Shown one piece after another: positions 54,681-62,815 of a stretch of DNA of 64,000 bases. The stretch lies in contig NZ_VWOJ01000001.1 of NCBI RefSeq assembly GCF_008630495.1, positions 806,001 through 870,000 on the forward strand. Reading direction: 5' to 3'. The notes beneath the pieces were generated by a model. The model made no database searches, was not told where the DNA came from, and saw only the letters and a list, made by a program, of their open reading frames with translations. The stretch comes from Alkalicaulis satelles. Its GTDB lineage: Bacteria; Pseudomonadota; Alphaproteobacteria; Caulobacterales; Maricaulaceae. Made by a program: the position numbers and the translations under genes. Position 1 is the first letter of the stretch, and each line of letters begins with the position of its first letter.

Positions 54681-55493
54681 TTAGTCGTCCTTCTTCTTCA
54701 CAGCGGGCTTCTTCGCAGCGGGCTTTTTGGCGGCCGGTGTCTTCGCCGCCGGCTTGGCCTTGGCGGCCGGCTTGGCGTCAGCAGCCTTCGGGCGCGCCTT
54801 GCTCGCCGGCTTGGCTTTGCTGGCGGGCCTGGCGCTGTGCGGCAGCGGAGCCGCCTTGGCCGCCGAGCCGTCAAACAGGGCCGCGTCCTCCAGCACCGGA
54901 ACCTTCGCCTTCACCGGCTCGGAGGCGTGGCGCCGGGTCACCGGGCCATGCTCCACCGTTTTGCCCGCCGCCAGATCGTCGAGCATGGCCTCGAGCGCCT
55001 CGGGCGTCAGGTCTTCGTAGTAGAAATCGCCGTCCTGGTTGGAGATCTGCACCATGGGCGCGTTGGAGCACGCCCCCAGGCACTCCACCTCTTCCCAGGA
55101 GAACTTGCCGTCGGCGGAGATATTGCCCCGGCCCTTCTTGCCGATGCGCTTTTCACACACAGCCTTGAGGCCGTCCGCGCCGCGCAGCCAGCACGGGGTG
55201 GTGCCGCACACCTGGATCAGGTGCTCGCCCACCGGCTCCAGATTGAACATGGTGTAGAAGGTCGCGACCTCGTAGACGCGGATATAGGGCATGGCGCAGC
55301 GCGCCGCGATCTCGCGCATGGCGGGTTCGGACACCCAGCCGTCCTGCTTCTGGGCGATCCACAACAGCGGGATCACCGCCGAGGCTTTGCGCTCTTCGGG
55401 GTATTTGTTCATCCAGAACGCGACTTTGGCTTCGCTGTCCTTCGAAAAGGCGAAGCTGTCGGGCTGGGTTTTGGCCAGGCGGCGCACGCTCAT
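54681..55493 (-). CDS. nuoE: NADH-quinone oxidoreductase subunit E with Lys/Ala/Pro-rich tail
   Basis: A 270-residue NuoE. Residues ~15-185 form the thioredoxin-like [2Fe-2S] (N1a) domain with QVCGTTPCWLRGAD near residue 92 and CLGACSNAPMVQI near 138. Residues ~205-270 are low-complexity and histone H1-like (AKPAAKAKPAAKTPAAKKPA and similar), longer than the E. coli protein by about 100 residues. Extended NuoE tails occur in alphaproteobacteria; the role is unknown. The start overlaps the NTF2-like gene stop by 4 bases. Confidence 0.94.
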   Translation of the reverse strand: MSVRRLAKTQPDSFAFSKDSEAKVAFWMNKYPEERKASAVIPLLWIAQKQDGWVSEPAMREIAARCAMPYIRVYEVATFYTMFNLEPVGEHLIQVCGTTPCWLRGADGLKAVCEKRIGKKGRGNISADGKFSWEEVECLGACSNAPMVQISNQDGDFYYEDLTPEALEAMLDDLAAGKTVEHGPVTRRHASEPVKAKVPVLEDAALFDGSAAKAAPLPHSARPASKAKPASKARPKAADAKPAAKAKPAAKTPAAKKPAAKKPAVKKKDD

Positions 55494-55873
55494 CGGGGCG
55501 ACCCTTCCTTGATGAAGTCCACGCGCGCGATCAGGCCATCGCGCACGGTGTAGATGACGACAAGATCAATCGGCGCGCATCGGCCCGGCCCGTCCAGCCA
55601 GACGCGCTCATGGTCTATGACGCGCTCGCCGACAACCGCGCGGTGCACGGCGATGGCGTGCAGGCCCTCACTCTTGAACCGCTCCACAAAGCGGGCGCGG
55701 AACGCCTCGCGGCCCGTCAGCGCCAGCACGCCGGGGAAGTCATAGACCTCCACATCCGGCGCAAAGCAGGCCGCAAACGCGTCCAGATCGCGCGCGTTGT
55801 AGGCGGCCAGCTGACGCTCGGCCAGCATGGCGGGGCTCTGCGCAGCCTCGGCGATGGCGTGGGCGGCAAGCAT
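55490..55873 (-). CDS. NTF2/SnoaL-like protein inserted between nuoD and nuoE
   Basis: A 127-residue protein. ATG 55873 overlaps the nuoD stop (TAATG) and its own stop overlaps the nuoE start (ATGA), so it is tightly coupled to both. AERQLAAYNARDLDAFAACF, then FAPDVEVYDFPGVLALTGRE and a C-terminal LVVIYTVRDGLIARVDFI fit the SnoaL/NTF2 cone fold that binds small hydrophobic ligands or acts as an isomerase. It is not a known complex I subunit. A structural or assembly role, or simple hitch-hiking, are both possible. Confidence 0.85.
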   Translation of the reverse strand: MLAAHAIAEAAQSPAMLAERQLAAYNARDLDAFAACFAPDVEVYDFPGVLALTGREAFRARFVERFKSEGLHAIAVHRAVVGERVIDHERVWLDGPGRCAPIDLVVIYTVRDGLIARVDFIKEGSPR

Positions 55874-57063
55874 TAGCGGTCGATCTCCCCGAACACGATG
55901 TCCAGCGAGCCCAGAATGGCCGACACGTCGGCCAGCATATGGCCCTTGTTGAGGTGATCCATGGCGGCCAGGTGCGGGAAGCCGGGGGCGCGGATCTTGA
56001 CGCGGTAGGGCTTGTTTGTGCCGTCGGCGATCAGATAGACGCCGAACTCGCCCTTGGGCGCCTCCACGGCTGCGTAGGCCTGGCCCGCAGGCACGTGCAC
56101 ACCCTCGGTATAGAGCTTGAAGTGGTGGATCAGCGCTTCCATGGAGCGCTTCATCTCGGCGCGCCGGGGCGGCGCGAACTTGGTGTCGGTGGGCAGCACC
56201 TCGCCCTGGTTCTCCGCGCGCGAGAGCCACTCGCAGCACTGGCGCATGATTTTCACCGACTCATACATCTCTTCCACGCGGCACAGATAGCGGTCGTAAT
56301 TATCGCCGTTCTTGCCCACCGGAATTTTGAAGTCGAGCTCGTCATAGACCTCGTAGGGCTGGGCTCGGCGCAGGTCCCAGGCCATGCCGGACCCGCGCAC
56401 CATCACGCCCGAAAAGCCCCAGGCCAGCGCGTCCTCGCGCGTGACCACGCCGATATCCACATTGCGCGCCTTGAAGATGCGGTTGTCGGTCAGCAGGGTC
56501 TCGATATCGGCCAGCGCCTGGGGAAAGGCCTCGCACCAGGTGAAGATGTCGTCGATCAGTTCCTGGGGCAGGTCCTGATGGACGCCGCCGGGGCGGAAAT
56601 AATGGGCGTGCAGGCGCGCGCCGGACGCGCGCTCGTAAAAGCCCATCAGCTTTTCGCGCTCTTCAAAACCCCATAGCGGCGGGGTCAGCGCGCCCACGTC
56701 CAGCGCCTGTGTGGTGATGTTCAGCAGGTGATTGAGGATGCGCCCGATCTCGCAATACAGAACGCGTACATAGGAGCCGCGCTTGGGCACCGGAATGTCC
56801 GCCAGCCGCTCGGCGGCCAGACAGAAGGCATGCTCCTGGTTCATCGGGGCGACATAGTCGAGCCGGTCGAAATAGCCGATGCCCTGCAGATAGGTCTTGT
56901 GCTCCAGCAGCTTCTCGGTGCCCCGGTGCAACAGGCCGATATGCGGGTCGACGCGCTCGACCACCTCGCCGTCCAGCTCCAGCACCATGCGCAGCACGCC
57001 GTGGGCGGCCGGGTGCACGGGCCCGAAATTGATGGTGAAATTGCGGATATCGGTTTCGGCCAT
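55873..57063 (-). CDS. nuoD: NADH-quinone oxidoreductase subunit D
   Basis: A 396-residue 49-kDa-type subunit forming the quinone cavity with Nuo[21 protein letters not shown] opens the core with the quinone-site His, then [20 protein letters not shown] near residue 42 and [20 protein letters not shown] near 66. The C-terminus ends in [11 protein letters not shown]. It overlaps the NTF2-like gene by one base and follows nuoC by 5 bases. Confidence 0.96.
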   Translation of the reverse strand: MAETDIRNFTINFGPVHPAAHGVLRMVLELDGEVVERVDPHIGLLHRGTEKLLEHKTYLQGIGYFDRLDYVAPMNQEHAFCLAAERLADIPVPKRGSYVRVLYCEIGRILNHLLNITTQALDVGALTPPLWGFEEREKLMGFYERASGARLHAHYFRPGGVHQDLPQELIDDIFTWCEAFPQALADIETLLTDNRIFKARNVDIGVVTREDALAWGFSGVMVRGSGMAWDLRRAQPYEVYDELDFKIPVGKNGDNYDRYLCRVEEMYESVKIMRQCCEWLSRAENQGEVLPTDTKFAPPRRAEMKRSMEALIHHFKLYTEGVHVPAGQAYAAVEAPKGEFGVYLIADGTNKPYRVKIRAPGFPHLAAMDHLNKGHMLADVSAILGSLDIVFGEIDR

Positions 57064-57068
57064 GATCC

Positions 57069-57683
57069 TTACGCCTTGCCTTCCGCCTTCTCGTCGCCGG
57101 GCAGCACGTATTTCGCGCCTTCCCAGGGAGAGAGGAAATCGAAATCGCGGTATTCCTGAACCAGCGAGACCGGTTCATAGACCACCCGCTTCTGCGCCTC
57201 GTCATAGACCATCTGGGTGAAGCCGGTGAGCGGGAAGTCCTTGCGCAGCGGGTGACCGTGGAAGCCGTAATCGGTCAGGATGCGGCGCAGATCGGGATGG
57301 TTGTCGAACAATATGCCGTACATGTCGAACGCCTCGCGCTCGAACCAGTTGGCGGCGGGGTAGAGTGAGACAATGGACTCCACCGGGGTGTCCTCGTCAG
57401 TGGCCAGGATCACCCGCACCCGGTGGTTATGGTGCATGGACAGAAGGTGATAGACCACGTCGAACCGGTCGGAGCGCTGGGGCCAGTCCACGCCGCAAAT
57501 GTCCACCAGCGTGGTGAAGCGGCAGGCCGGATCATCGCGCAGGAAGCCCATCACCTTGACCACCCGGTCGCGGTGGATGGTCACGGTCAGCTCGCCATGG
57601 GCGATCTCCCAGCCGCGCACATGCTCGTCGAGCGCAGACTCGATGTGCCCGGCCAGTTCTTTCAGCGTGTCGGTCTTGCTCAC
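57069..57683 (-). CDS. nuoC: NADH-quinone oxidoreductase subunit C
   Basis: A 204-residue 30-kDa-type subunit with [20 protein letters not shown] near residue 57, [20 protein letters not shown] near 103 (signature) and [20 protein letters not shown] near 135. NuoC and NuoD are separate genes, unlike the fused nuoCD of E. coli. It follows nuoB by 42 bases. Confidence 0.95.
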   Translation of the reverse strand: MSKTDTLKELAGHIESALDEHVRGWEIAHGELTVTIHRDRVVKVMGFLRDDPACRFTTLVDICGVDWPQRSDRFDVVYHLLSMHHNHRVRVILATDEDTPVESIVSLYPAANWFEREAFDMYGILFDNHPDLRRILTDYGFHGHPLRKDFPLTGFTQMVYDEAQKRVVYEPVSLVQEYRDFDFLSPWEGAKYVLPGDEKAEGKA

Positions 57684-57725
57684 CGGACCCTCGTCGAACC
57701 AGGGCCGCAGGGATGATCGCAGCGC

Positions 57726-58289
57726 CTAGCGCTCGATCGAGCCCTCGCGGCGGATTTTCTTCTGCAGCTGAAGGATGCCGTAGACCAGCGCTTCGGCGGT
57801 CGGCGGGCAACCGGGTACATAGATGTCCACCGGAACGATCCGGTCGCATCCGCGCACCACGGAATATGAATAATGGTAATACCCGCCGCCATTGGCGCAC
57901 GAGCCCATGGAGATGACATAGCGCGGCTCGGGCATCTGGTCGTAGACCTTGCGCAGGGCCGGGGCCATCTTGTTGGTCAGGGTGCCCGCCACGATCATCA
58001 CGTCGGACTGGCGCGGGCTCCCGCGCGGCGCCGCGCCCAGGCGCTCGATATCGTAGCGCGGCATGGACGCCTGCATCATCTCCACCGCGCAGCACGCCAG
58101 CCCGAACGTCATCCACATCAGCGAACCGGTGCGCGCCCAGGTGATGAGGTCATCGGCGGCGGCCACGATAAAGCCCTTGTCGGCCAGCTGGTCGCTGACG
58201 CCGTCAAAGAACGGGTCGTGCTTCTTGGGGTCATAGCCGGGAGTGGCGGCGCGCGCGCCGGCTCCGGCCGGGACGAGTTGGTCAGCCAT
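57726..58289 (-). CDS. nuoB: NADH-quinone oxidoreductase subunit B
   Basis: A 187-residue PSST-type subunit holding the terminal [4Fe-4S] cluster N2. The ligand Cys residues are in [11 protein letters not shown] near residue 67, [20 protein letters not shown] near 130 and [12 protein letters not shown] near 161. ATG 58289 ([14 protein letters not shown]) is used; the frame runs 12 residues further into nuoA. It follows nuoA by 5 bases. Confidence 0.95.
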   Translation of the reverse strand: MADQLVPAGAGARAATPGYDPKKHDPFFDGVSDQLADKGFIVAAADDLITWARTGSLMWMTFGLACCAVEMMQASMPRYDIERLGAAPRGSPRQSDVMIVAGTLTNKMAPALRKVYDQMPEPRYVISMGSCANGGGYYHYSYSVVRGCDRIVPVDIYVPGCPPTAEALVYGILQLQKKIRREGSIER

Positions 58290-58294
58290 CGCCC

Positions 58295-58660
58295 TTACTC
58301 CCAGTCCAGGGCGCCCTTGCGCCATTCATAGAGGAACCCGACCGTCAGAACGATCAGGAACACGATCATGGACCAGAAGGCGAAGATATTGCCCTCGAAC
58401 ACCGGGAAGATCCACGGGAACAGGAAGGCGACCTCCAAGTCGAAGATGATGAACAGGATCGCGACCAGATAGAATCGCACGTCAAACTTCATGCGCGCGT
58501 CATCGAACGCATTGAAGCCGCATTCGTATGTGGACACTTTCTCCGGGTCGGGATCGGACGGCGCCAGGACAAAGGCCGCCAGCACGAACGCCAGGCCCAG
58601 CCCGGCGGCGATGCCCAGAAAGATCACAATCGGCAGGTATTCCAAGAGCAGCGCGTCCAT
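58295..58660 (-). CDS. nuoA: NADH-quinone oxidoreductase subunit A
   Basis: A 121-residue, three-helix subunit that starts the operon. [20 protein letters not shown] forms the first helix, and [20 protein letters not shown] is the conserved loop near residue 45 with the Cys used to report enzyme conformation. [20 protein letters not shown] follows. ATG 58660 (DALLLEYLP) is chosen over the longer upstream frame. The gene is divergent from the MacA-like adaptor gene across 303 bases. Confidence 0.95.
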   Translation of the reverse strand: MDALLLEYLPIVIFLGIAAGLGLAFVLAAFVLAPSDPDPEKVSTYECGFNAFDDARMKFDVRFYLVAILFIIFDLEVAFLFPWIFPVFEGNIFAFWSMIVFLIVLTVGFLYEWRKGALDWE

Positions 58661-58963
58661 CCGCGTCGCATCCTTCGCAGCGAAATTTTGTCCCTGAGCC
58701 CGGCCCGGCGGCCCTGCGCCGAAGCGCATCCCCGGCCCGGTCTCGGTCGCGGCGGAAGCTAGTGTGCTGCGACAAGGGCCGCAAGACGAAAGCGCCGCGC
58801 CCAGGCCCTTCCAATGCGGCTGGAGGCGGGTTTATTTGCAAATGCCTCGCAACAGCAGGATTTTTCCTCACAGTCATTTCACTTCGGCGACGGAAATCAC
58901 CATGTTATCGCGTCTAACGGGTACGGGGTCCGGTTGACGCCCGATCAGTTCTGGAGAGGGCGT
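58661..58963. promoter_or_regulatory. 303-base divergent intergenic region between nuoA and the MacA-like gene
   Basis: No gene is supported here. It must contain the promoter of the nuo operon (minus strand) and of the efflux operon (plus strand). A perfect 10-base palindrome ATTTGCAAAT lies at 58835-58844 and is a possible operator. A TTGACG element lies at 58934-58939 and a GGAGAGGG ribosome-binding sequence at 58953-58960 for the plus-strand gene. No convincing paired -35/-10 for nuoA was assigned. Confidence 0.5.
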
Positions 58964-60472
58964 GTGACACGCAAGATTCTGGCAGCCGTCATCATTGCGG
59001 CGCTGGCCACAGGCGCAGTGTGGTATTTTGTCTTCCGCGACGCAGGTCCTGGCGCTGACGGGCTGACGGTGGACACCGCCGCCCTGGAGCGCCGTGATCT
59101 GTCGCGCGTGGTCGCCTCGTCCGGGCGAATCGCGCCGCTGGTGACCGTGGAGGTCGGCTCCCAGCTGTCCGGCCAGATTCTCGATCTCGACGTGGATTTC
59201 AATGACCGCGTCAGCGCCGGCCAGCGCCTCGCCCGGCTGGACCCCCAGACCTTCGAGACCCGCGTGCGCGAAGCCGAGGCCAGCCTGGAAGTCGCCCGGG
59301 CCCAGGTCAGCGTGTCGGAAGCCAATGTCCAGCGCGCCCGTTCCGAGCTGAGCGCAGCCCAGCGCGCCTATGAGCGCGCGGTCTCCCTGCGCGAACGCGG
59401 CACGTTCTCCGAAGCCCAGTTCGACAGCGCCGAGACCGCCTTTGAAGGCGCGCGCGCGGGCCTGTCGGTTTCGCAGGCCAATCTGCGCAATGCGCGCGCC
59501 ACCCTGGCCCAGCGCGAGGCGAGCCTGGAAAGCGCGCGGGTGGATCTGGAGCGCACCTTCATCCGCTCGCCCATTGAAGGGGTGGTGATCGACCGCCGCA
59601 TTGATGTGGGCCAGACGGTGGCCGCCAGCCTCAACGCCCCCATCCTGTTTCTCATCGCCCAGGACCTGTCGCGGATTCAGATCGAGGCCCAGGTGGACGA
59701 GGCCGATATCGGCGACATCTCCACCGGCCAGACGGTGACGTTTGACGTGGACGCCTTTCCCGGCGTGAGCTTCGAAGGCGTGGTGACCCAGGTGCGCCTG
59801 GCCGCCATCACAGAGCAGAACGTGGTCACCTATACCGTGGTGATCCAGGCCGATAATCCGCGCCAGCGCCTGCTGCCAGGCATGACGGCGAACGTCACCG
59901 TAGTCACCGGCTCGGTGGACGGTGCGCTGTCGGCGCCCAATCTGGCCTTGCGTTTCACCCCGCGCGGCGCCGCCGAGGCGCTGGTGGCCGATACCGGCGC
60001 CCAGCCGTCCCAGCGCGGCGGCGGCCGCGGCGGGCGGGGTGCAGGCCCTGGCGGCGGACAGATGATGGACCAGCTGGCCGAAGACCTGGACCTGACCAGC
60101 GCCCAGCGCCGCGATGTGGAGCGCGCCATGCAGGAGGTGTTCTCGCGCCTGCGCGCCCAGGCCCAGGCCGGCGGGGGCGGGGGCGGCGGCGGTGGCGGTG
60201 GCGGACCGGCCGCCTTCCAGGCGCAGATGCGCTCGGCGCTGGCCCAGGTGCTCTCCAGCGAGCAGATGGCGCGCTATGACGCGCTGATGGCCGAACGCGC
60301 CAGCCAGCGCCAGGACGTGCGCCGCGGCACGATTTGGGTCCAGACCGCAGACGGCCGCATCGAGGCCCGCCAGGTCGGCCTCGGCCTGTCGGACGGTCAG
60401 TTCACCCAGATCCTGGGCCCCGGCCTCAATGAGGGCGAGCGGGTCGTTGTGCGCGTGCGTGAGGCGGGCTGA
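58964..60472 (+). CDS. MacA-like periplasmic adaptor (efflux RND/ABC adaptor subunit)
   Basis: A 502-residue membrane-fusion protein. GTG 58964 is chosen because GGAGAGGG precedes it; the longer frame has no plausible leader. It has an N-terminal anchor (ILAAVIIAALATGAVWYFVF), a lipoyl/barrel-sandwich half-motif ASSGRIAPLVTVEVGSQLSG near residue 50, a long alpha-hairpin (~90-190) and beta-barrel segments to ~320. An insert at ~355-450 contains an LTSAQ motif (377-381), amphipathic helices and a run of 12 glycines (403-414). The membrane-proximal domain then closes the protein. It would link the ABC pump encoded next to an outer-membrane TolC channel not present here. Confidence 0.88.
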   Translation: MTRKILAAVIIAALATGAVWYFVFRDAGPGADGLTVDTAALERRDLSRVVASSGRIAPLVTVEVGSQLSGQILDLDVDFNDRVSAGQRLARLDPQTFETRVREAEASLEVARAQVSVSEANVQRARSELSAAQRAYERAVSLRERGTFSEAQFDSAETAFEGARAGLSVSQANLRNARATLAQREASLESARVDLERTFIRSPIEGVVIDRRIDVGQTVAASLNAPILFLIAQDLSRIQIEAQVDEADIGDISTGQTVTFDVDAFPGVSFEGVVTQVRLAAITEQNVVTYTVVIQADNPRQRLLPGMTANVTVVTGSVDGALSAPNLALRFTPRGAAEALVADTGAQPSQRGGGRGGRGAGPGGGQMMDQLAEDLDLTSAQRRDVERAMQEVFSRLRAQAQAGGGGGGGGGGGGPAAFQAQMRSALAQVLSSEQMARYDALMAERASQRQDVRRGTIWVQTADGRIEARQVGLGLSDGQFTQILGPGLNEGERVVVRVREAG

Positions 60473-61155
60473 TGGATGCGCCCCTGATCCGCGCGCGCGG
60501 CGTCAGCCGCGTCTACAGGCTGGGCGGCGGCGATGTGCACGCCCTGCGCGGGGTCGATCTCGATATCGGCCGGGGCGAGTATTGCGCCATCATGGGCGCG
60601 TCGGGATCGGGCAAATCCACCTTCATGAACCTTCTGGGCGCGCTGGACCGGCCCACCTCCGGCGAGCTGGTGATTGATGGCGAGGTCTTGCAGGGCAAGC
60701 GTCCGGACGAGCTGGCGCGCTTCCGCAACCGCTCGGTCGGGTTCGTGTTCCAGCAATTCAATCTTCTGCCGCGCACCACCGCGCTCGATAATGTCGCCCT
60801 GCCCCTGCTCTATCGCGGCTGGAGCCTGAAGAAGCGCCGCGAACGCGCCGAGGCGTGCCTGCGCATGGTCGGGCTGGGCGAGCGCATGGATCACCACCCT
60901 TCCCAGCTGTCCGGCGGTCAGCAGCAGCGCGTGGCGATCGCCCGCGCCCTGTCAGGCGAGCCGTCCATCCTGCTCGCCGACGAGCCCACCGGCGCGCTCG
61001 ACAGCCAGACCTCTGAAGACGTGATGGATATTTTCGACCGGCTGAATTCGGACGGGATCACGCTGATCATCGTCACCCATGAGGCGGATGTGGGCGCGCG
61101 CGCGCGCCGGCGCATCACCTTCCGCGACGGGCTGATCGTGGAGGACGCGTCATGA
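60472..61155 (+). CDS. ABC transporter ATP-binding protein (MacB/LolD-type)
   Basis: A 227-residue ATPase. Walker A GASGSGKST near residue 43, the Q-loop in FVFQQFNLLPRTTALDNVAL near 90, the signature LSGGQQQRVAIARAL near 145 and Walker B ILLADEPTGALDSQTSED near 165 are all intact. ATG 60472 overlaps the adaptor stop by one base (TGATG), and its own stop overlaps the permease start. It energises the MacB-type permease. Confidence 0.93.
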   Translation: MDAPLIRARGVSRVYRLGGGDVHALRGVDLDIGRGEYCAIMGASGSGKSTFMNLLGALDRPTSGELVIDGEVLQGKRPDELARFRNRSVGFVFQQFNLLPRTTALDNVALPLLYRGWSLKKRRERAEACLRMVGLGERMDHHPSQLSGGQQQRVAIARALSGEPSILLADEPTGALDSQTSEDVMDIFDRLNSDGITLIIVTHEADVGARARRRITFRDGLIVEDAS

Positions 61156-62405
61156 ACCTGATGGCCGCCATCGCCGTGGCGCTGACCGCGCTGCGGGTCA
61201 ACGCCCTGCGCTCCTTCCTGGCCATTCTGGGCGTGATCTTTGGCGTCGCCGCCGTGATCACCACCGTGTCCCTGGCCCAGGGCGCGCGTGATGCCGTGGA
61301 ATCGCGCATTGCTTCGCTGGGCGCCAGCACGCTCAACATCACCGCCGGATCTCGCGCGCGCGGCGGGCGCCAGGGCGGAGCGGGCAGCGGCACGCCCTTT
61401 TCGGACGCCGATGTGACGGCGCTTCGCACCGAGCTGGATTTCATCGCGGCGGCGTCAGGCCTGGTGCAGAGCAATGTGACGGCGGTTGTGGACGGCGCCA
61501 ACTGGCCCACCCAGATCATCGGCTCCAACGCTGAATACATGGATGTGCGCGACTGGACCCTGGCCGACGGGCGCATGTTCACCGAGGCTGAAACCCAGCG
61601 CAGCGCGCGCGTGGCCGTCATCGGCCAGACCACCGCGCGCGAGCTGTTCCCCGGCGGCGGCGCGGTAGGCGCCAGCGTGCGCGTCAATTCCCAGCCCTTC
61701 GAGATCATCGGCGTGCTGGGCGATCTGGGCGCGGGCGCGTTCGGCCAGGACCAGAATGACGTCCTGCTCGCGCCTGTGACCACCGTGCGCTCGCGCGTCA
61801 CCGGCTTCTCGCGCGCCGGCGTGCGCGACCCGGTCCAGCAGGTCTGGGTGAAGATCGCGCCCGGCTTCAATATGGAGCTGGCCACGATCGAGCTGGAGGA
61901 TTATCTGCGCGTGCGCCGCAATGTGCCGCCGGGCGGGCAGGACAATTTCGCCATCCGCAATTTCGCCGACCTGATCCGCGCCTTCAACGAGACTCAGCGC
62001 GTGCTGGGTCTGCTGCTGGCCTCGGCGGGCCTGATCACGCTCCTGGTGGGCGGGATCGGGATCATGAACGTGATGCTGGTCTCGGTCACCGAGCGCACGC
62101 GCGAGATCGGCTTGCGCCTGGCCGTGGGCGCGCGCCGGCGCGATATCCGCAACCAGTTCCTGATCGAATCGGTGGTGCTGTGTTCAGCCGGCGGCGTGAT
62201 CGGGCTGGGCGCTGGCGTGGCGGTTGCGCGCGGGATTGAAGCCTTCGGCCCGGCCATGGGCCTGACCGGGCTTGCGGTGTCGGTGGACCCGTCAGTGGCG
62301 CTGGTGGCTATTGGCGCGGCGGCGACAGTGGGCGTGCTGTTCGGCTTCTATCCGGCGATGCGCGCCAGCCGCCTCGACCCGATCGAGGCGCTGCGTCACG
62401 AATAG
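61152..62405 (+). CDS. ABC transporter permease (MacB/FtsX-type)
   Basis: A 417-residue permease with one N-terminal helix (LRSFLAILGVIFGVAAVITT), a large periplasmic MacB_PCD domain (about 45-245) and three C-terminal helices. These include LLLASAGLITLLVGGIGIMN near residue 285 followed by ERTREIGLRLAVGARRRDIR, the coupling region. In canonical MacB the ATPase and permease are one polypeptide; here they are separate, overlapping genes. Likely substrates (antibiotics, lipids, peptides) cannot be read from sequence. It is the end of the plus-strand unit. Confidence 0.92.
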   Translation: MNLMAAIAVALTALRVNALRSFLAILGVIFGVAAVITTVSLAQGARDAVESRIASLGASTLNITAGSRARGGRQGGAGSGTPFSDADVTALRTELDFIAAASGLVQSNVTAVVDGANWPTQIIGSNAEYMDVRDWTLADGRMFTEAETQRSARVAVIGQTTARELFPGGGAVGASVRVNSQPFEIIGVLGDLGAGAFGQDQNDVLLAPVTTVRSRVTGFSRAGVRDPVQQVWVKIAPGFNMELATIELEDYLRVRRNVPPGGQDNFAIRNFADLIRAFNETQRVLGLLLASAGLITLLVGGIGIMNVMLVSVTERTREIGLRLAVGARRRDIRNQFLIESVVLCSAGGVIGLGAGVAVARGIEAFGPAMGLTGLAVSVDPSVALVAIGAAATVGVLFGFYPAMRASRLDPIEALRHE

Positions 62406-62414
62406 CCCGGCTGA

Positions 62415-62732
62415 TCAGCGGCGCGAGGCCGCCGTGATGACCCGCACCACAATCCAGATCGGCACCACGATCACAGCGCCCAGCAGAAGATACTGCACCG
62501 CCCAGCGCAGCGTGCTGCCAATGGACTCGAAGAAGGCGCTCCAGGCCCGCGCCACGGCGCCGAAGAAGTCCACCCACAGCTCGGCCGGGTCGATCCGGAA
62601 CGCCGCCAGCACCAGGCCGACCACCACGCACAGCACGACCAGCAGCACGATATCGCTGGGCTTGAAGGCCACCAGGCGCTGCAAAAAAGTGCGCCGGGCG
62701 GGCGGGGGAAGCGTGTCCGGGGTCTGGCTCAT
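62415..62732 (-). CDS. Small membrane protein, DUF6460-like
   Basis: A 105-residue protein with two predicted helices (DIVLLVVLCVVVGLVLAAF near residues 27-45 and LRWAVQYLLLGAVIVVPIWI near 76-95) and a WVDFFGAVARAWSAFFESIG segment between them. It resembles the DUF6460 group of alphaproteobacterial membrane proteins; I am only moderately sure of that assignment. Function unknown. It converges on the permease gene with a 9-base gap and lies downstream of the MscS-type gene. Confidence 0.7.
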   Translation of the reverse strand: MSQTPDTLPPPARRTFLQRLVAFKPSDIVLLVVLCVVVGLVLAAFRIDPAELWVDFFGAVARAWSAFFESIGSTLRWAVQYLLLGAVIVVPIWIVVRVITAASRR

Positions 62733-62815
62733 GATCGGCTCTCCTGTCCTTGAGCCCTATAAGCCATGAAACCCGAATGCGGCGCAATCGCGGCGCATCC
62801 GGGTTTCGCCTGGCG

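Noticed and set aside
55874-56239. N-terminal extension of the NTF2-like frame into nuoD
   Set aside because: The extension is out-of-frame nuoD sequence; the ATG at 55873 overlapping the nuoD stop gives a normal family length.
51000-57683. nuoC and nuoD as separate genes
   Set aside because: Separate nuoC/nuoD is the usual alphaproteobacterial state; only enterobacteria and some others have the fusion.
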